A stretch of 64,000 bases of DNA from DASUGC01 sp035606665 (GTDB lineage: Bacteria > Acidobacteriota > Vicinamibacteria > Vicinamibacterales > SCN-69-37). A model generated the notes under the pieces. It was not told the origin of the DNA. It did no database searches and saw only the letters and a list, made by a program, of their open reading frames with translations. This document shows, in pieces, positions 1-8,111 of the stretch (position 1 is the stretch's first letter; the number at the start of each line of letters is the position of its first letter). The stretch is from NCBI GenBank assembly GCA_035606665.1, contig DATNEY010000027.1:186001-250000 (forward strand), written 5' to 3'. Position numbers and translations under genes: made by a program.

Positions 1-1
1 T

Positions 2-325
2 CGAGAAGCCTTGCGAATCGCGAACGCCGCCGGATACGACGAAGGGGTTGCATATATCACGACCAACCTGACCGAGCTTGCCCTCCAGCGGAAGGACTGG
101 GCCGCTGCCGAGGGGCTGGCCAGGACTGCTATGGACCTGTCTCGCAGGCTCGGCAGGAAGGCCCTGATCGCTCAGGACCACGTCCATCTGGCCAAGGCTC
201 TCATCGGTCAGGGACTAGGCCATGAGGCTCGTTCGCATGCCAGTCGAGCTGTCGAGATCCTTAGCGTCCTGCCCTTTGTCCAGGAACTCGATCGAGCCCG
301 CGCCGTTCTCGCGGACTGCCCCTAG
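2..325 (+). CDS. C-terminal fragment of a TPR-type protein (cut by window edge)
   Basis: The reading frame is open from the first bases of the window to a TAG at 323-325, so the gene starts upstream. The visible ~107 residues are helical and Ala/Leu-rich with spacing typical of tetratricopeptide repeats, for example around LTELALQRKDWAAAEGLA and then DHVHLAKALIGQG. Such C-terminal TPR arrays are common in large signalling or regulatory proteins (serine/threonine kinases, SARP or LuxR-type regulators), but the catalytic or DNA-binding part is not in this window, so the function is unknown. A TTG at 11 could be read as a start, but the frame continues upstream of it and no ribosome-binding site is visible. 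Confidence 0.5.
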   Translation, partial: REALRIANAAGYDEGVAYITTNLTELALQRKDWAAAEGLARTAMDLSRRLGRKALIAQDHVHLAKALIGQGLGHEARSHASRAVEILSVLPFVQELDRARAVLADCP

Positions 326-365
326 CCAGAGGGCGCGCGCGGAAGCACGCCTCGACGGTGCGGCT

Positions 366-647
366 TCAGGAAAGCCGCAATTCCCGAATCAATTCACGAA
401 GATCGACCGACCGCAGTCTGGTGATCGCCACCGACATGTGGTGTCTCATCTGCGCAATCAGTGAGGCCGGCTTGGGCTGGGGAGGCGGTGTCTGAGGTAC
501 CACGACGGGCGCAGGTCGCCGGTGCAGGACGACGCGGAACATGGAGGTGCGCATCGGCACCGCTGATTCGTCCACGAACTCCCTGAAGGCGTCATGGTCG
601 AAGCTCCTCGTCCTTTCGCGCGCGTTCCTCTCAATACCCACCAGCAT
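366..647 (-). CDS. small hypothetical protein
   Basis: A 93-residue frame with an ATG start preceded by a purine-rich GAGAGG about 5 nt upstream, which is a plausible ribosome-binding site. The middle is proline-rich (PAPVVVPQTPPPQPKP) and looks unstructured. It is flanked by short basic and acidic helical segments, and the C-terminus (RSVDLRELIREL) is amphipathic. No domain, signal peptide or membrane segment is recognised. It lies on the same strand as the HTTM-like gene but 145 bases separate them, so it may be the distal member of that run or stand alone. It could also be a chance frame. No function is proposed. Confidence 0.4.
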   Translation of the reverse strand: MLVGIERNARERTRSFDHDAFREFVDESAVPMRTSMFRVVLHRRPAPVVVPQTPPPQPKPASLIAQMRHHMSVAITRLRSVDLRELIRELRLS

Positions 648-792
648 AGCGCCTCTCCCCGTCGCTCCCCATTAGCAACAATGAGACCAGATTCCGCCGC
701 GCAGAAACAGAGCCACTGCGCAGGGACCAATGGACCGCGATACTCAATGTGAGGCGGCGGCGATGTACTCACCGCCTTTGGGGCACGGCACT

Positions 793-1986
793 TCAACGCA
801 ACCACTTATTGTCGAACACGGGCGAATACCGGTAGTTCTTCCCGCAGAACATCGCCTCGTCGACGACGGTCCGGAACGAGGGGTCAGTGGTTCGCCGGAC
901 CTTCATGATGAAATCGACGTCAATGAACGCCGGATCATCGCGTCGTGATCGGCAAATGTTCTGGATACGGTTGAAGTACACGATGGGATCACAAATCGTT
1001 CGCGGCGGTAGCGTAGGCATCCGCAGGTCGATTTCGGTCGGCGGCCGGTCTCTCCAATGAACTATTCCTGTGATCTCGCAGATCTGTCGAGCCTGAAACA
1101 TGTGGAGGGCCAGGGCGCGGCCTTGCCCGGTAAGGGCTGGATCCCCCCGGTATAGATGCGGTGCGAGTTGAAAAGCTGCAAATGTGCCCATCACCGCGTA
1201 GCCCGCCAAGGGCGCCCGGCCCGTAAATAGTCTCTTGATGCTGACATCACTCGGATTCCCGTCCAGCTCGGGGAGCAAGAACCAATACAGCATCGTGCCC
1301 ATGAGCGCGGGATAGAACCAGTGAATCTGACTGAGCGACTGGACGTGGAATAACGCGAACTGCGCCAGCGCGCCAAGGCGGATTGAGCGTCGCCGCGCGA
1401 GAAGGCCCCAGCTCATCACCATTTCCAGTACGACAACGTACACGCACGCGGCCGCAGTCAGGCCGCTCGGGATCAACCATAAGGGGTGATAGAGAACCGC
1501 ACCGGACATCCACTCGCGATTCAGTTTGAGCGTGCCGGCCCACACGTAGAAGGAAACAAGAACCAACGGCACGGACCACCGCTTTGCCGGAGAAAAGAGG
1601 AAAACCAGATTCAGCCAAAAGAGCATGTAGAACTCGTTCGCTCGGTAGCGGTAGTCGAGCGACACAAGGCCGAAGAGGTAGAGGTTTGCACAAAGCAGCA
1701 GCCACCACCATGAGCGCCATTTGGCGCGTCCCAGCTGAACTCCCGCGAAGACGATCAATACGCCGTACCCGGCAAGAAGGAATCTAATGGGTTCGATGCT
1801 GTCAAATCGGATCTGCCAGCAGTCGGCAAAATGCGGCCAGCAGATGGGCTCGTTTCGTGCCAGCAGCAGCGAAAGGGTGTTCGTATTCAGGAAATAGAGC
1901 GCAACGATGACGTGGCCGCCGAGGATCGCCCAAGCGTACCGTTGGAGACGGGGATCGCTGGCGATCTCTGCGAATGGGTCGCGCAT
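793..1986 (-). CDS. multi-span membrane protein resembling the HTTM / vitamin K-dependent carboxylase-like family
   Basis: About 397 residues with roughly eight hydrophobic segments in the first 300 and a soluble C-terminal tail of ~110 residues. The segment WAGTLKLNREWMSGAVLYHP resembles the HTTM-family pattern in which a helix ends in a G-x-x-K-L motif followed by W, G and AL. Families with this fold include vitamin K-dependent gamma-carboxylase and related bacterial membrane proteins. The start chosen is the ATG at 1986, 14 nt after the stop of the upstream gene; a longer frame back to 2226 would overlap that gene. It is the last clear member of a colinear run that also encodes MauE-like and thioredoxin-like proteins, which hints at redox or protein-modification work in the membrane. 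The exact substrate is unknown. Confidence 0.5.
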   Translation of the reverse strand: MRDPFAEIASDPRLQRYAWAILGGHVIVALYFLNTNTLSLLLARNEPICWPHFADCWQIRFDSIEPIRFLLAGYGVLIVFAGVQLGRAKWRSWWWLLLCANLYLFGLVSLDYRYRANEFYMLFWLNLVFLFSPAKRWSVPLVLVSFYVWAGTLKLNREWMSGAVLYHPLWLIPSGLTAAACVYVVVLEMVMSWGLLARRRSIRLGALAQFALFHVQSLSQIHWFYPALMGTMLYWFLLPELDGNPSDVSIKRLFTGRAPLAGYAVMGTFAAFQLAPHLYRGDPALTGQGRALALHMFQARQICEITGIVHWRDRPPTEIDLRMPTLPPRTICDPIVYFNRIQNICRSRRDDPAFIDVDFIMKVRRTTDPSFRTVVDEAMFCGKNYRYSPVFDNKWLR

Positions 1987-2000
1987 GCGGAACGGCCGAA

Positions 2001-4391
2001 CTACTTGACCAACTTCAGCGTCACCGACCGCGTCTCCCCGTCGGCCAGGTTGAACGGCGTGGCCTTGAAGGCCAGAGCACGCAACAACTCCGGATCGCGC
2101 CACGCGCCGCTCGGCATCTGAGGGACTGCGATTGCGAGGTAGAGCCCCGGCACCAGCCCGGCAATTCGGAACGCGCCCGCCTGATTGGGTCGACCGAGCT
2201 TGACGAAGCGCGACGGAACCGCCCACCGATTGGGGTCGGCGGAAAACAGGATGGCGTCGTAGGCAGTGGCGGGCTTGTCGCCATCGCTCACAGTTCCTGT
2301 GACTGAAGCACCGGTCTTCTTGAACGTAATCTCGACCGCGTCGATGTCGCCGCGCCCGAACTCGATCGGCGAATCGGTCACGTCCTTACCGCCTACCGTC
2401 ACGTGCGCCATGACCCACGAGGCTGGCCTGGCGGAGGCGCGAATTACCGCCCGCCCAATGAGGCCCCGGATCACGAACGCGCCGTCGTCCGTCCACTCCG
2501 GTCCTTTGGCGAGCGTCTCGTATGGCGAAGAAATGAAATCCGTCGGTACCTGTTCAATCGAGATGTCGCGACCCGACGGATACGGGTCTGGTCCTTCGAA
2601 TATCACTCGACCGCGAAGGGTCGACGGCGGCCGGGCCTCGACTCGCACTCCGGTGGTGGTGGGTGCTGTCACCTCGACGGCCGTGAACCCATACACGTTG
2701 TCCGCGGGCACTCCGGCTGCGTTCGGTCGGGCCCAGCTGGGGACTTCGGCTTGAATTGCGTACGAGCCCTCGGGCACGTTTCGAAAGACAAATGACCCGT
2801 CCGCGGCGCTCGTCGCAGAAGCCCTCGTGAGCATGATGCGGACGTCGCCGCCGGGCGCAGGCAGTAGGGCCAACGTGGCGGATGGCACGGGCATCCCAGC
2901 GGGAGTGACGACCGTGCCACGAACCTCGGTGGTCCGCGCCGGCACGAGCGGAAAGTCCACACCCAGAACGTCCGCGTCGGAGCCGACCTGGACGAGCGTT
3001 GCGCCCATCCCTAGCCGCGTACCGGGATACAGGGTCAGCGCAAACCCACTTCGGTCCGAGCCGGCCACGAACGGCCCCGATAGCGCCATGACGTAGTAGC
3101 TTCCAGGCGACACGTCGGGGATCCGAAACGCGCCCGTGTCGTCCGTTGGCTGCGACTCAATCCGCGAGGTGACCGGCACCAGCCGCGTGGAATTGACGCC
3201 GAACTCGGTGGTGGCCAGACCCACCAGGATCCCCGGGGCGGGATCGCCGAACTCGTCGAGCACGCGGCCCGCGACCGCCCGCGGTCTCGGCATCGCAACA
3301 TCGGCGCGATCAAACTCAGCGCCGTCGGTCAGATCGATGCGAGAACCGATTGGAGATGCTTTGGTCCATCCGTAGGTGCGGTCGACGAAACCCGGAGCAG
3401 CCACGCGGACGATGTATCGGCCGCTGGGCAGTTCGGTGACCGTAAAACGGCCTTGCGCATCGGTGTAGAACACACCGCGCGATTCGAACACAGGGCCGTC
3501 TTCGCGCGTGATCGTGACGCGTGCCCCTTCAATGGGCCGGGACGAATCGAGGCCGGTGATCTTTCCCGCCAGTCTGCCCGTTCCGCGAGCCGCCGATCGC
3601 ACGGGGGCCACACCTGCCGGACCGATTGATGCCCCCGACTGGGCGGTCGTTGCGGCAAGCGTGATGTCGATGCCCGCGAGCACGCTGGTCGACTTGACAC
3701 TCACGGACTGAGCATCCTCAATCCGGAGGACGCCGGGGTAGTACGTCGCCGACGCTCGAGAGGCCGCGCGTGCAGTTGCGGCTGGCGCGAGGCGCGAGAG
3801 CGGCGCTGACTCGATGACGTAGTCGCCCGGCGGGAGCGAGTGCAGGCGGTAGTTTCCTCGGTCGTCGGTTCGCACCGGCTGAATGCCAGTGGCGAGCGGC
3901 GCGTTCGGACGACCGGTCACCCGAACCTGAACCACCATATTCGCAACCGCTTGGCCGCTCGCGTCCACGACACGGCCTTCAATGGCGGCGGCGCTCTCGA
4001 CCACGATATCCCTGGTTGCGGCGCCGAGTGCGCGAATCTCGACACTGGTCGCCGCGACAGCAACGCCTCGCTCAGAGTTCGCCGGAACAAAGAACCCAGG
4101 CTTGACGGCATCCAGTCGGTACAGCCCTGGGGTGAGATGCTCAAAAAGGAAGCGGCCCTCAGTGTCGCTATCGGAGGTAATGACAGCGCCCGTAGGTGAC
4201 GTGAGCGTCACGCGGGCTCGGCGAATCGGCGATGCGACCCCAGCGTTGTTGAGCACAACGACTCGCCCGCGAAGCGACGCCGACGTCGTCTGCGCGCGTA
4301 CCTCCACGTGCCGCACTACGGCGAGCGACGCAACGGTCATCACGCTAGCCCAGAACAGTCCACTGATCAGGACCCTGGATCGCAGACTCAT
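2001..4391 (-). CDS. secreted multi-domain protein with carboxypeptidase-regulatory-like repeats
   Basis: About 796 residues starting at the ATG at 4391 with a long signal peptide (hydrophobic core LISGLFWASVMTVASLAVV, likely cut after VRAQ). The mature protein has several transthyretin-like beta-sandwich repeats: SLRGRVVVL near residue 38, IEGRVVDASGQAVANMVV in the second, GRLAGKITGLDSSRPIEGA in the third, VAGRVLDEFGDPAPGILV in the fourth, EVRGTVVTPAGMPVPSATL in the fifth, and weaker copies after. These CarboxypepD_reg-like modules are abundant in acidobacterial exported proteins and are usually structural or carbohydrate/protein-binding; no catalytic domain is visible. It follows the split membrane gene by 26 nt and precedes the HTTM-like gene by 14 nt, so all are probably co-transcribed. 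A longer start (4478) would overlap the upstream gene and mask the signal peptide. Confidence 0.8.
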   Translation of the reverse strand: MSLRSRVLISGLFWASVMTVASLAVVRHVEVRAQTTSASLRGRVVVLNNAGVASPIRRARVTLTSPTGAVITSDSDTEGRFLFEHLTPGLYRLDAVKPGFFVPANSERGVAVAATSVEIRALGAATRDIVVESAAAIEGRVVDASGQAVANMVVQVRVTGRPNAPLATGIQPVRTDDRGNYRLHSLPPGDYVIESAPLSRLAPAATARAASRASATYYPGVLRIEDAQSVSVKSTSVLAGIDITLAATTAQSGASIGPAGVAPVRSAARGTGRLAGKITGLDSSRPIEGARVTITREDGPVFESRGVFYTDAQGRFTVTELPSGRYIVRVAAPGFVDRTYGWTKASPIGSRIDLTDGAEFDRADVAMPRPRAVAGRVLDEFGDPAPGILVGLATTEFGVNSTRLVPVTSRIESQPTDDTGAFRIPDVSPGSYYVMALSGPFVAGSDRSGFALTLYPGTRLGMGATLVQVGSDADVLGVDFPLVPARTTEVRGTVVTPAGMPVPSATLALLPAPGGDVRIMLTRASATSAADGSFVFRNVPEGSYAIQAEVPSWARPNAAGVPADNVYGFTAVEVTAPTTTGVRVEARPPSTLRGRVIFEGPDPYPSGRDISIEQVPTDFISSPYETLAKGPEWTDDGAFVIRGLIGRAVIRASARPASWVMAHVTVGGKDVTDSPIEFGRGDIDAVEITFKKTGASVTGTVSDGDKPATAYDAILFSADPNRWAVPSRFVKLGRPNQAGAFRIAGLVPGLYLAIAVPQMPSGAWRDPELLRALAFKATPFNLADGETRSVTLKLVK

Positions 4392-4417
4392 GGTCGCCTC
4401 GAACTTGGATGGCCGGC

Positions 4418-5116
4418 TTACGAACGACCCCATGCCAGAACGACGGCGGCTATCGACGCCGCCGTGCGCAACACCCACATCATGCGGCTGCCGGCAATGG
4501 AGTGCAAGATCTTCCGCCGGAAGACGGCCCTCCCCGCGTTGTCGAGGCCAGGCGTCGGCGCAAAAATCTCTCTGGATAACAAGAGGACCGGTACGGTCCT
4601 CGCGATTCCGAAGGCGGTCATCGTGACCACGGCCAATGTGCTATCGCCGATGATCAGCAGCAACGCGATCATCAGGTAGTAGCTCGCAAACGGCACGACA
4701 GTGAGCCAGCCGATGCCGAGGATCGTTCCGAAGATCATCGGATACGCCGGCCACGACCACCGAGTCCATTGACGAGGAACCAGCCAGTGACCTGTGGGCA
4801 CTCTTGCGCCGACCAGATCCAGCAGGAATGCGCCGACGCAGACTGCCACAAGCACAGGCTGCCGCACGCCGCTGGGAAGAGCTCGGCACAAGACGCCCAC
4901 CTGCCCCACCAACAGGCCATTGATCGCGCCACCGAAGACCATGGACACGGCCATCAGTGGCACGAGTAGCGCGGATTGCCATCGCCGAAATAAGCCCACG
5001 TCGACCGACGTGGCGATCACATTGATCGAATTCAGCCCTCAAGGGGACTTCGCGCTCGACACACCGGTAATGGCCGCGAGGCCAATAAGCACGGTCAGCG
5101 ACGCGTAGTCATCCAT
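4418..5116 (-). pseudogene. polytopic membrane protein of the mau-like run, interrupted by an in-frame TGA
   Basis: The frame starts at an ATG at 5116, 24 nt after the preceding gene's stop, and encodes MDDYASLTVLIGLAAITGVS before a TGA at 5039-5041. The same frame then continues for another 200+ residues as an evidently membrane-embedded protein with about five hydrophobic segments (for example LLVPLMAVSMVFGGAIN and YYLMIALLLIIGDSTLA). The part before the stop reads as the missing first helix, so the simplest reading is one gene broken by a nonsense codon. Translation could also restart at the GTG at 5020 and give a 200-residue protein. It resembles membrane partners of MauE-type proteins or CcdA/DsbD-type electron carriers, but the family assignment is weak. 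Confidence 0.55.
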
Positions 5117-5140
5117 GGCCTGACAACCCCACTTCTTTGG

Positions 5141-5491
5141 CTAGTCGCACGAACCCCCTTCGTGAACCGAGCAACACCATGGCAGGCCAAACATCTCGCC
5201 GCCCCCAACCTCCATCTCGCCATCGCATCTGTAGTCGCAACACAGGCCGTCGGGGCTTCCTTCCCAGCACTGCACACCATCGCACGAGTTGCATGGGATG
5301 CTTGAGCCGGGACACACGTCGCCGCACAGGGAAGTGCAGCCGCTGGCCTGCACCGTGCTCGAGAACCCGGCAAACGCCACCGTGCCCGCAAGGATTCCCA
5401 AGGCCCGGCGAGAGAAGCGATCGATGCCAGGCACGCGCTCTTCCGCGACTGCTAGTTGCGCGAGTTTACGGTCGAGAAAGTCAAGAATCAC
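5141..5491 (-). CDS. Tat-exported, Cys-rich small protein resembling a miniature methylamine dehydrogenase light chain
   Basis: About 116 residues. The N-terminus carries a twin-arginine motif (FSRRALGIL) and hydrophobic stretch ending near STVQA. The mature part of ~70 residues holds 12 cysteines and exactly two tryptophans, one in VQCWEGS and one in GLPWCCSV. Methylamine dehydrogenase light chains are also Tat-exported, contain 12 cysteines in six disulfides, and build the tryptophan tryptophylquinone cofactor from two tryptophans, one in an IIWCF context. Gene neighbours are MauD-like and MauE-like, which are needed for that light chain's folding. No heavy chain or MauG is present here, so this may be a distant relative or a different disulfide-rich peptide. 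The GTG at 5491 is preferred over the ATG at 5503 because GGAGGT lies 5 nt ahead of it. Confidence 0.6.
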   Translation of the reverse strand: MILDFLDRKLAQLAVAEERVPGIDRFSRRALGILAGTVAFAGFSSTVQASGCTSLCGDVCPGSSIPCNSCDGVQCWEGSPDGLCCDYRCDGEMEVGGGEMFGLPWCCSVHEGGSCD

Positions 5492-5538
5492 GATTACCTC
5501 CATTAGAGAGAAGCGAGTCTATCCATTCGCTCGATGCG

Positions 5539-6090
5539 TCACTTGACGCCGAGCGCGCTGATGAGTGAATCAAAACCTTCCCGCTTGTGAGTGACCATGC
5601 CGTCTCGCACGCGTCCGGAAGCATCGATGCCCATCGCGTACGGGTATGTGACAAGGCCCAGGTCGCGCCGAGTCGCATTCGCCGGGTCATAAACCACTGT
5701 GATGCCACTGGGCACGTCTCCAATGTGGTCAAACAGTTCATCTCGAGTGCCGGGGTACACAAAGAGATACCTGAGTGACGAGCCAGTCTCGGCTGCCACC
5801 TGGCCAAGGACGAGCAGGGCCTTTCGGCACAGCGCGCATTGCTTGGCGCCAACGAGGATGACTTGCGCCGCATTGGGCTCGGGTAGCTGCTTTGTCGCGC
5901 CACTGGCGGTCACCACCTCGACACCAGACCACAACGAACCAGCAGCCAACCCCTGCCGCTTACGACCGTCCGCCGACACCAGCCGCCGCCGCGCCAAGTC
6001 CCTGAGCAGAAGGACCGTCGTGAAACTCAACAGCAGTGTGAGCGCCCACAGGAGCGCGTAGGACAGGGTGAAAGCCGTGCTACCGGTCAT
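5539..6090 (-). CDS. MauD-like membrane-anchored thioredoxin-fold protein
   Basis: 183 residues: one N-terminal membrane helix (residues ~8-30) followed by a thioredoxin-like domain with a CxxC redox site, CALC, at about residues 85-88 in the context GAKQCALCRKALLVL. A cis-Pro-like region follows (VTYPYAMGID). MauD has the same layout (N-terminal anchor, thioredoxin fold, CPVC) and is required for correct disulfides in the methylamine dehydrogenase light chain. The gene overlaps the MauE-like gene by 11 nt and is followed 47 nt later by the Cys-rich exported protein, which is its likely client. It could alternatively be a general TlpA/ResA-type thiol reductase, but the neighbours favour a dedicated role. 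Confidence 0.7.
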   Translation of the reverse strand: MTGSTAFTLSYALLWALTLLLSFTTVLLLRDLARRRLVSADGRKRQGLAAGSLWSGVEVVTASGATKQLPEPNAAQVILVGAKQCALCRKALLVLGQVAAETGSSLRYLFVYPGTRDELFDHIGDVPSGITVVYDPANATRRDLGLVTYPYAMGIDASGRVRDGMVTHKREGFDSLISALGVK

Positions 6091-6664
6091 GATTCGCCTT
6101 TGGCGCCACTTGCAGAGACACTACGCCAGCGATAAGTACCCAGAACAACCAAGCGGTGACCGCGAGCAGCGCTCCGACGGCAAGTTCATCGACAGCCAAG
6201 GCCCACACCGGACGACTCGCGCATGATGCCGGTCCCATCACTGCCTGGCTCGCGATCGCGCCCGCGCCGGCCGCGATCGTCACGTTGCGAACGATGGCGC
6301 TGGTTCCCGAGCGCCCCTCCGCCCCATCGCCGCCAAAACATCCGCAGTCGATTTTGCTGCCGCGCACTCGAAGCACGAACAGGACAACGGCGAATCCGAT
6401 CATCATCGCGGCTACAAGTGCTGAGATGAGACCAACTTGAACGCCAGCCAATATGGCGATGCCTGCGAACAACTCCCCGACTACGAGCAGCCCTGCGATT
6501 TGCGCAGATCGGCCGGTTGCCTTCGCGCCGAGCACTTCCGAAATGAAGGCGATCACGCCACTTGGTGCTCTCGCCTTTCCCACGGCTGCTCGAAGCAAGA
6601 TGCCGGCGACCAGCAAGCGCAGACCGATCACCGACACATCGACAGCGCCACACTCCGCTGCCAC
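6080..6664 (-). CDS. MauE/DoxX-type redox-associated membrane protein
   Basis: 194 residues with four to five membrane helices and the hallmark loop KIDCGCFGGDGAEG around residues 105-118, where the C-x-C-F-G-G motif is characteristic of MauE and related DoxX-like proteins. These proteins pass reducing or oxidising equivalents between the quinone pool or cytoplasm and periplasmic thioredoxin-like partners. The GTG start at 6664 lies 8 nt after the preceding stop. Translational coupling with the thioredoxin-like gene (11-nt overlap) fits a two-protein disulfide relay. A GTG a little further downstream is also possible as the start. Confidence 0.75.
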   Translation of the reverse strand: MAAECGAVDVSVIGLRLLVAGILLRAAVGKARAPSGVIAFISEVLGAKATGRSAQIAGLLVVGELFAGIAILAGVQVGLISALVAAMMIGFAVVLFVLRVRGSKIDCGCFGGDGAEGRSGTSAIVRNVTIAAGAGAIASQAVMGPASCASRPVWALAVDELAVGALLAVTAWLFWVLIAGVVSLQVAPKANHDR

Positions 6665-6672
6665 GCGGTGGC

Positions 6673-7323
6673 CTACGAGATCTGCGCTGCCACACGCTCC
6701 AGGTCAGTGCGGGTCAGTCGATTCTTATGGAACGAACTGACGACTACACCGAATCCGTTTCGATGGAACGCCAGGCAGTGCGCGGCAGCGAATGCCGCCC
6801 GGTTCTCATGACTCTCGTAATAGTGCGCCTCCACGCGCTCACCGTCGCCCACCGTGATGACCAGTGGAACGGTTTGCTGGGCCTTGCCACGCACCTGGGG
6901 CATCGTTGCCAATGGCGCGACGAAAACGCTGAGCCCCGAATTGATAAACTCGCCGTGACTACGCGCAGAGGCGCGGACGGCGGAAAAACAAAGCTGCTTA
7001 CTGTCCTCGACGTTGAGGAACGCCCCACGTTGCCCAACGGCCTCCGAACAGGCCGTCGTCGACTGAAGCTTGAAATCCGCCGGCAGCCACCTTGGCTGCG
7101 GATATGTGGCCAGGAGTTTCTGCCCGCGGCTTTTAGCGTCGGCCACGGTGAGTTGCTGGTCGTGCCGGTCTAACGCATTAGCCGGTTCCGGTCGGCGACC
7201 ATTTCTCTTGTCGCGCCGGCCCCACAACATGCTGCCCGCCACGAACGGCAGCGCAAGAAGGGAGACGACGAGGCCCCGACGACTGGGCTGCAGGGGTTTG
7301 GAGTCAGAAGTCTGTTCGGCCAT
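6673..7323 (-). CDS. membrane-anchored hypothetical protein of the mau-like run
   Basis: 216 residues from the ATG at 7323; the frame runs back to 7386, but no natural start there precedes a better context. After a basic stretch there is one hydrophobic segment (GLVVSLLALPFVAGSMLWG, residues ~16-34), which anchors the rest outside the membrane. The C-terminal ~160 residues are mixed alpha/beta with two isolated cysteines and a repeated His pattern (AHYYESHENRAAFAAAHCLAFH). I do not recognise the family; the ending is similar in style to anti-sigma-like or DUF proteins in which a short exported domain follows a membrane anchor. Its position between the regulator and the MauE-like gene suggests a role in sensing or assembly for this locus. 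Confidence 0.6.
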   Translation of the reverse strand: MAEQTSDSKPLQPSRRGLVVSLLALPFVAGSMLWGRRDKRNGRRPEPANALDRHDQQLTVADAKSRGQKLLATYPQPRWLPADFKLQSTTACSEAVGQRGAFLNVEDSKQLCFSAVRASARSHGEFINSGLSVFVAPLATMPQVRGKAQQTVPLVITVGDGERVEAHYYESHENRAAFAAAHCLAFHRNGFGVVVSSFHKNRLTRTDLERVAAQIS

Positions 7324-7385
7324 GCGTGCCTCCGCTGGATAAAACGTTACACCGAGCCCGAATCGAGTGGACGCGTGGTAGCACA

Positions 7386-7829
7386 CTATGTTCGTGGGAT
7401 CGTGGTCGCAAGCGGTATTGCTTGCCGTGTAGTCCTTTTTGTTGCCGGCGCGTCCAATTCAGCAGCCGTGCGGAAGTCAGCAGCCACCGCTGCTATCGTT
7501 TGCGAGCCACTGCACGCTGCGCGGTACTCCGTCGGCGTGAGCCTGACGTAGTCCCGAAACAAAGCGGTCAGACGAGGCGGCGTGAGACCGACGGCAGACG
7601 CCACCTCCTTCTGTAGGAGCGAAGGATCTCGCAGCAGCTCCTGAGCTCTCCTCAAGCGGCGCTCGCGACGCCAGGAGGCAAATGTGCAGCCGGCTTGTCG
7701 GACAATAATTGATTCAAGCGTGTGACGATGAGTGCCCAGCTGGCTGGACAACTCGGTCAGCGACAGCCGTAAATTGCCATCCAGCAACTCGTCGGCACGC
7801 CGAAACAGACCGACGGCGTCGTATCCCAC
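7386..7829 (-). CDS. AraC-type helix-turn-helix transcriptional regulator
   Basis: 147 residues. The central ~90 residues match the two tandem helix-turn-helix motifs of the AraC/XylS family: SLTELSSQLGTHRHTLESII for the first, and KEVASAVGLTPPRLTALFRD followed by the P-x-E-Y-R ending (LTPTEYRAA) for the second. There is no N-terminal effector-binding domain, so any signal must be sensed by partners or by abundance. The GTG start has a GGAGG 6 nt upstream. It is the first gene of the run that leads into the membrane redox cluster and probably controls it. The last ~40 residues are Ala/Thr-rich and low in complexity. Confidence 0.8.
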   Translation of the reverse strand: MGYDAVGLFRRADELLDGNLRLSLTELSSQLGTHRHTLESIIVRQAGCTFASWRRERRLRRAQELLRDPSLLQKEVASAVGLTPPRLTALFRDYVRLTPTEYRAACSGSQTIAAVAADFRTAAELDAPATKRTTRQAIPLATTIPRT

Positions 7830-8111
7830 GTAGAGCCTCCAACGAACAAATGTGTGACTCAGGCAGATACTGGCCTAGTTCTCTCGCCAACGCAATAGTG
7901 TCCCGTCGACTTCAGTCAGGAGACGAGCTGGCGGAAGACCGATCTGGGGACGTTCGAGACTACCGTATTAATAAAGGTGGCAGTGAACGTGACAGGGACG
8001 CGCTAGTCAATTGCTAACACATAGATAGTCACGGCCGGCGATCGTGTCCACGGGATGCAGGACTCGCTGATTGAACCTGAGCCGTTCGTCGTGAAGCACG
8101 AAGGCGTCTGT
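7830..8111. other. intergenic region between divergently read gene blocks
   Basis: About 280 bases without a convincing gene. It contains an AT-rich patch at 7961-7977 (taccgtattaataaagg), unusual in this GC-rich window, which may hold promoter elements for the regulator gene on the minus strand. The preceding part near 7830-7840 holds the ribosome-binding site of that gene. No hairpin with a T tract is seen. Confidence 0.4.

Noticed and set aside
5039..5041. TGA as a selenocysteine codon
   Set aside because: No catalytic motif surrounds it and no SECIS-like stem was recognised just after it; a nonsense change is simpler.
5141..5491. Classical conotoxin- or lantibiotic-like peptide
   Set aside because: There is no lanthionine enzyme, no double-Gly leader and no peptidase-transporter; Tat signal and Mau-type neighbours fit better.
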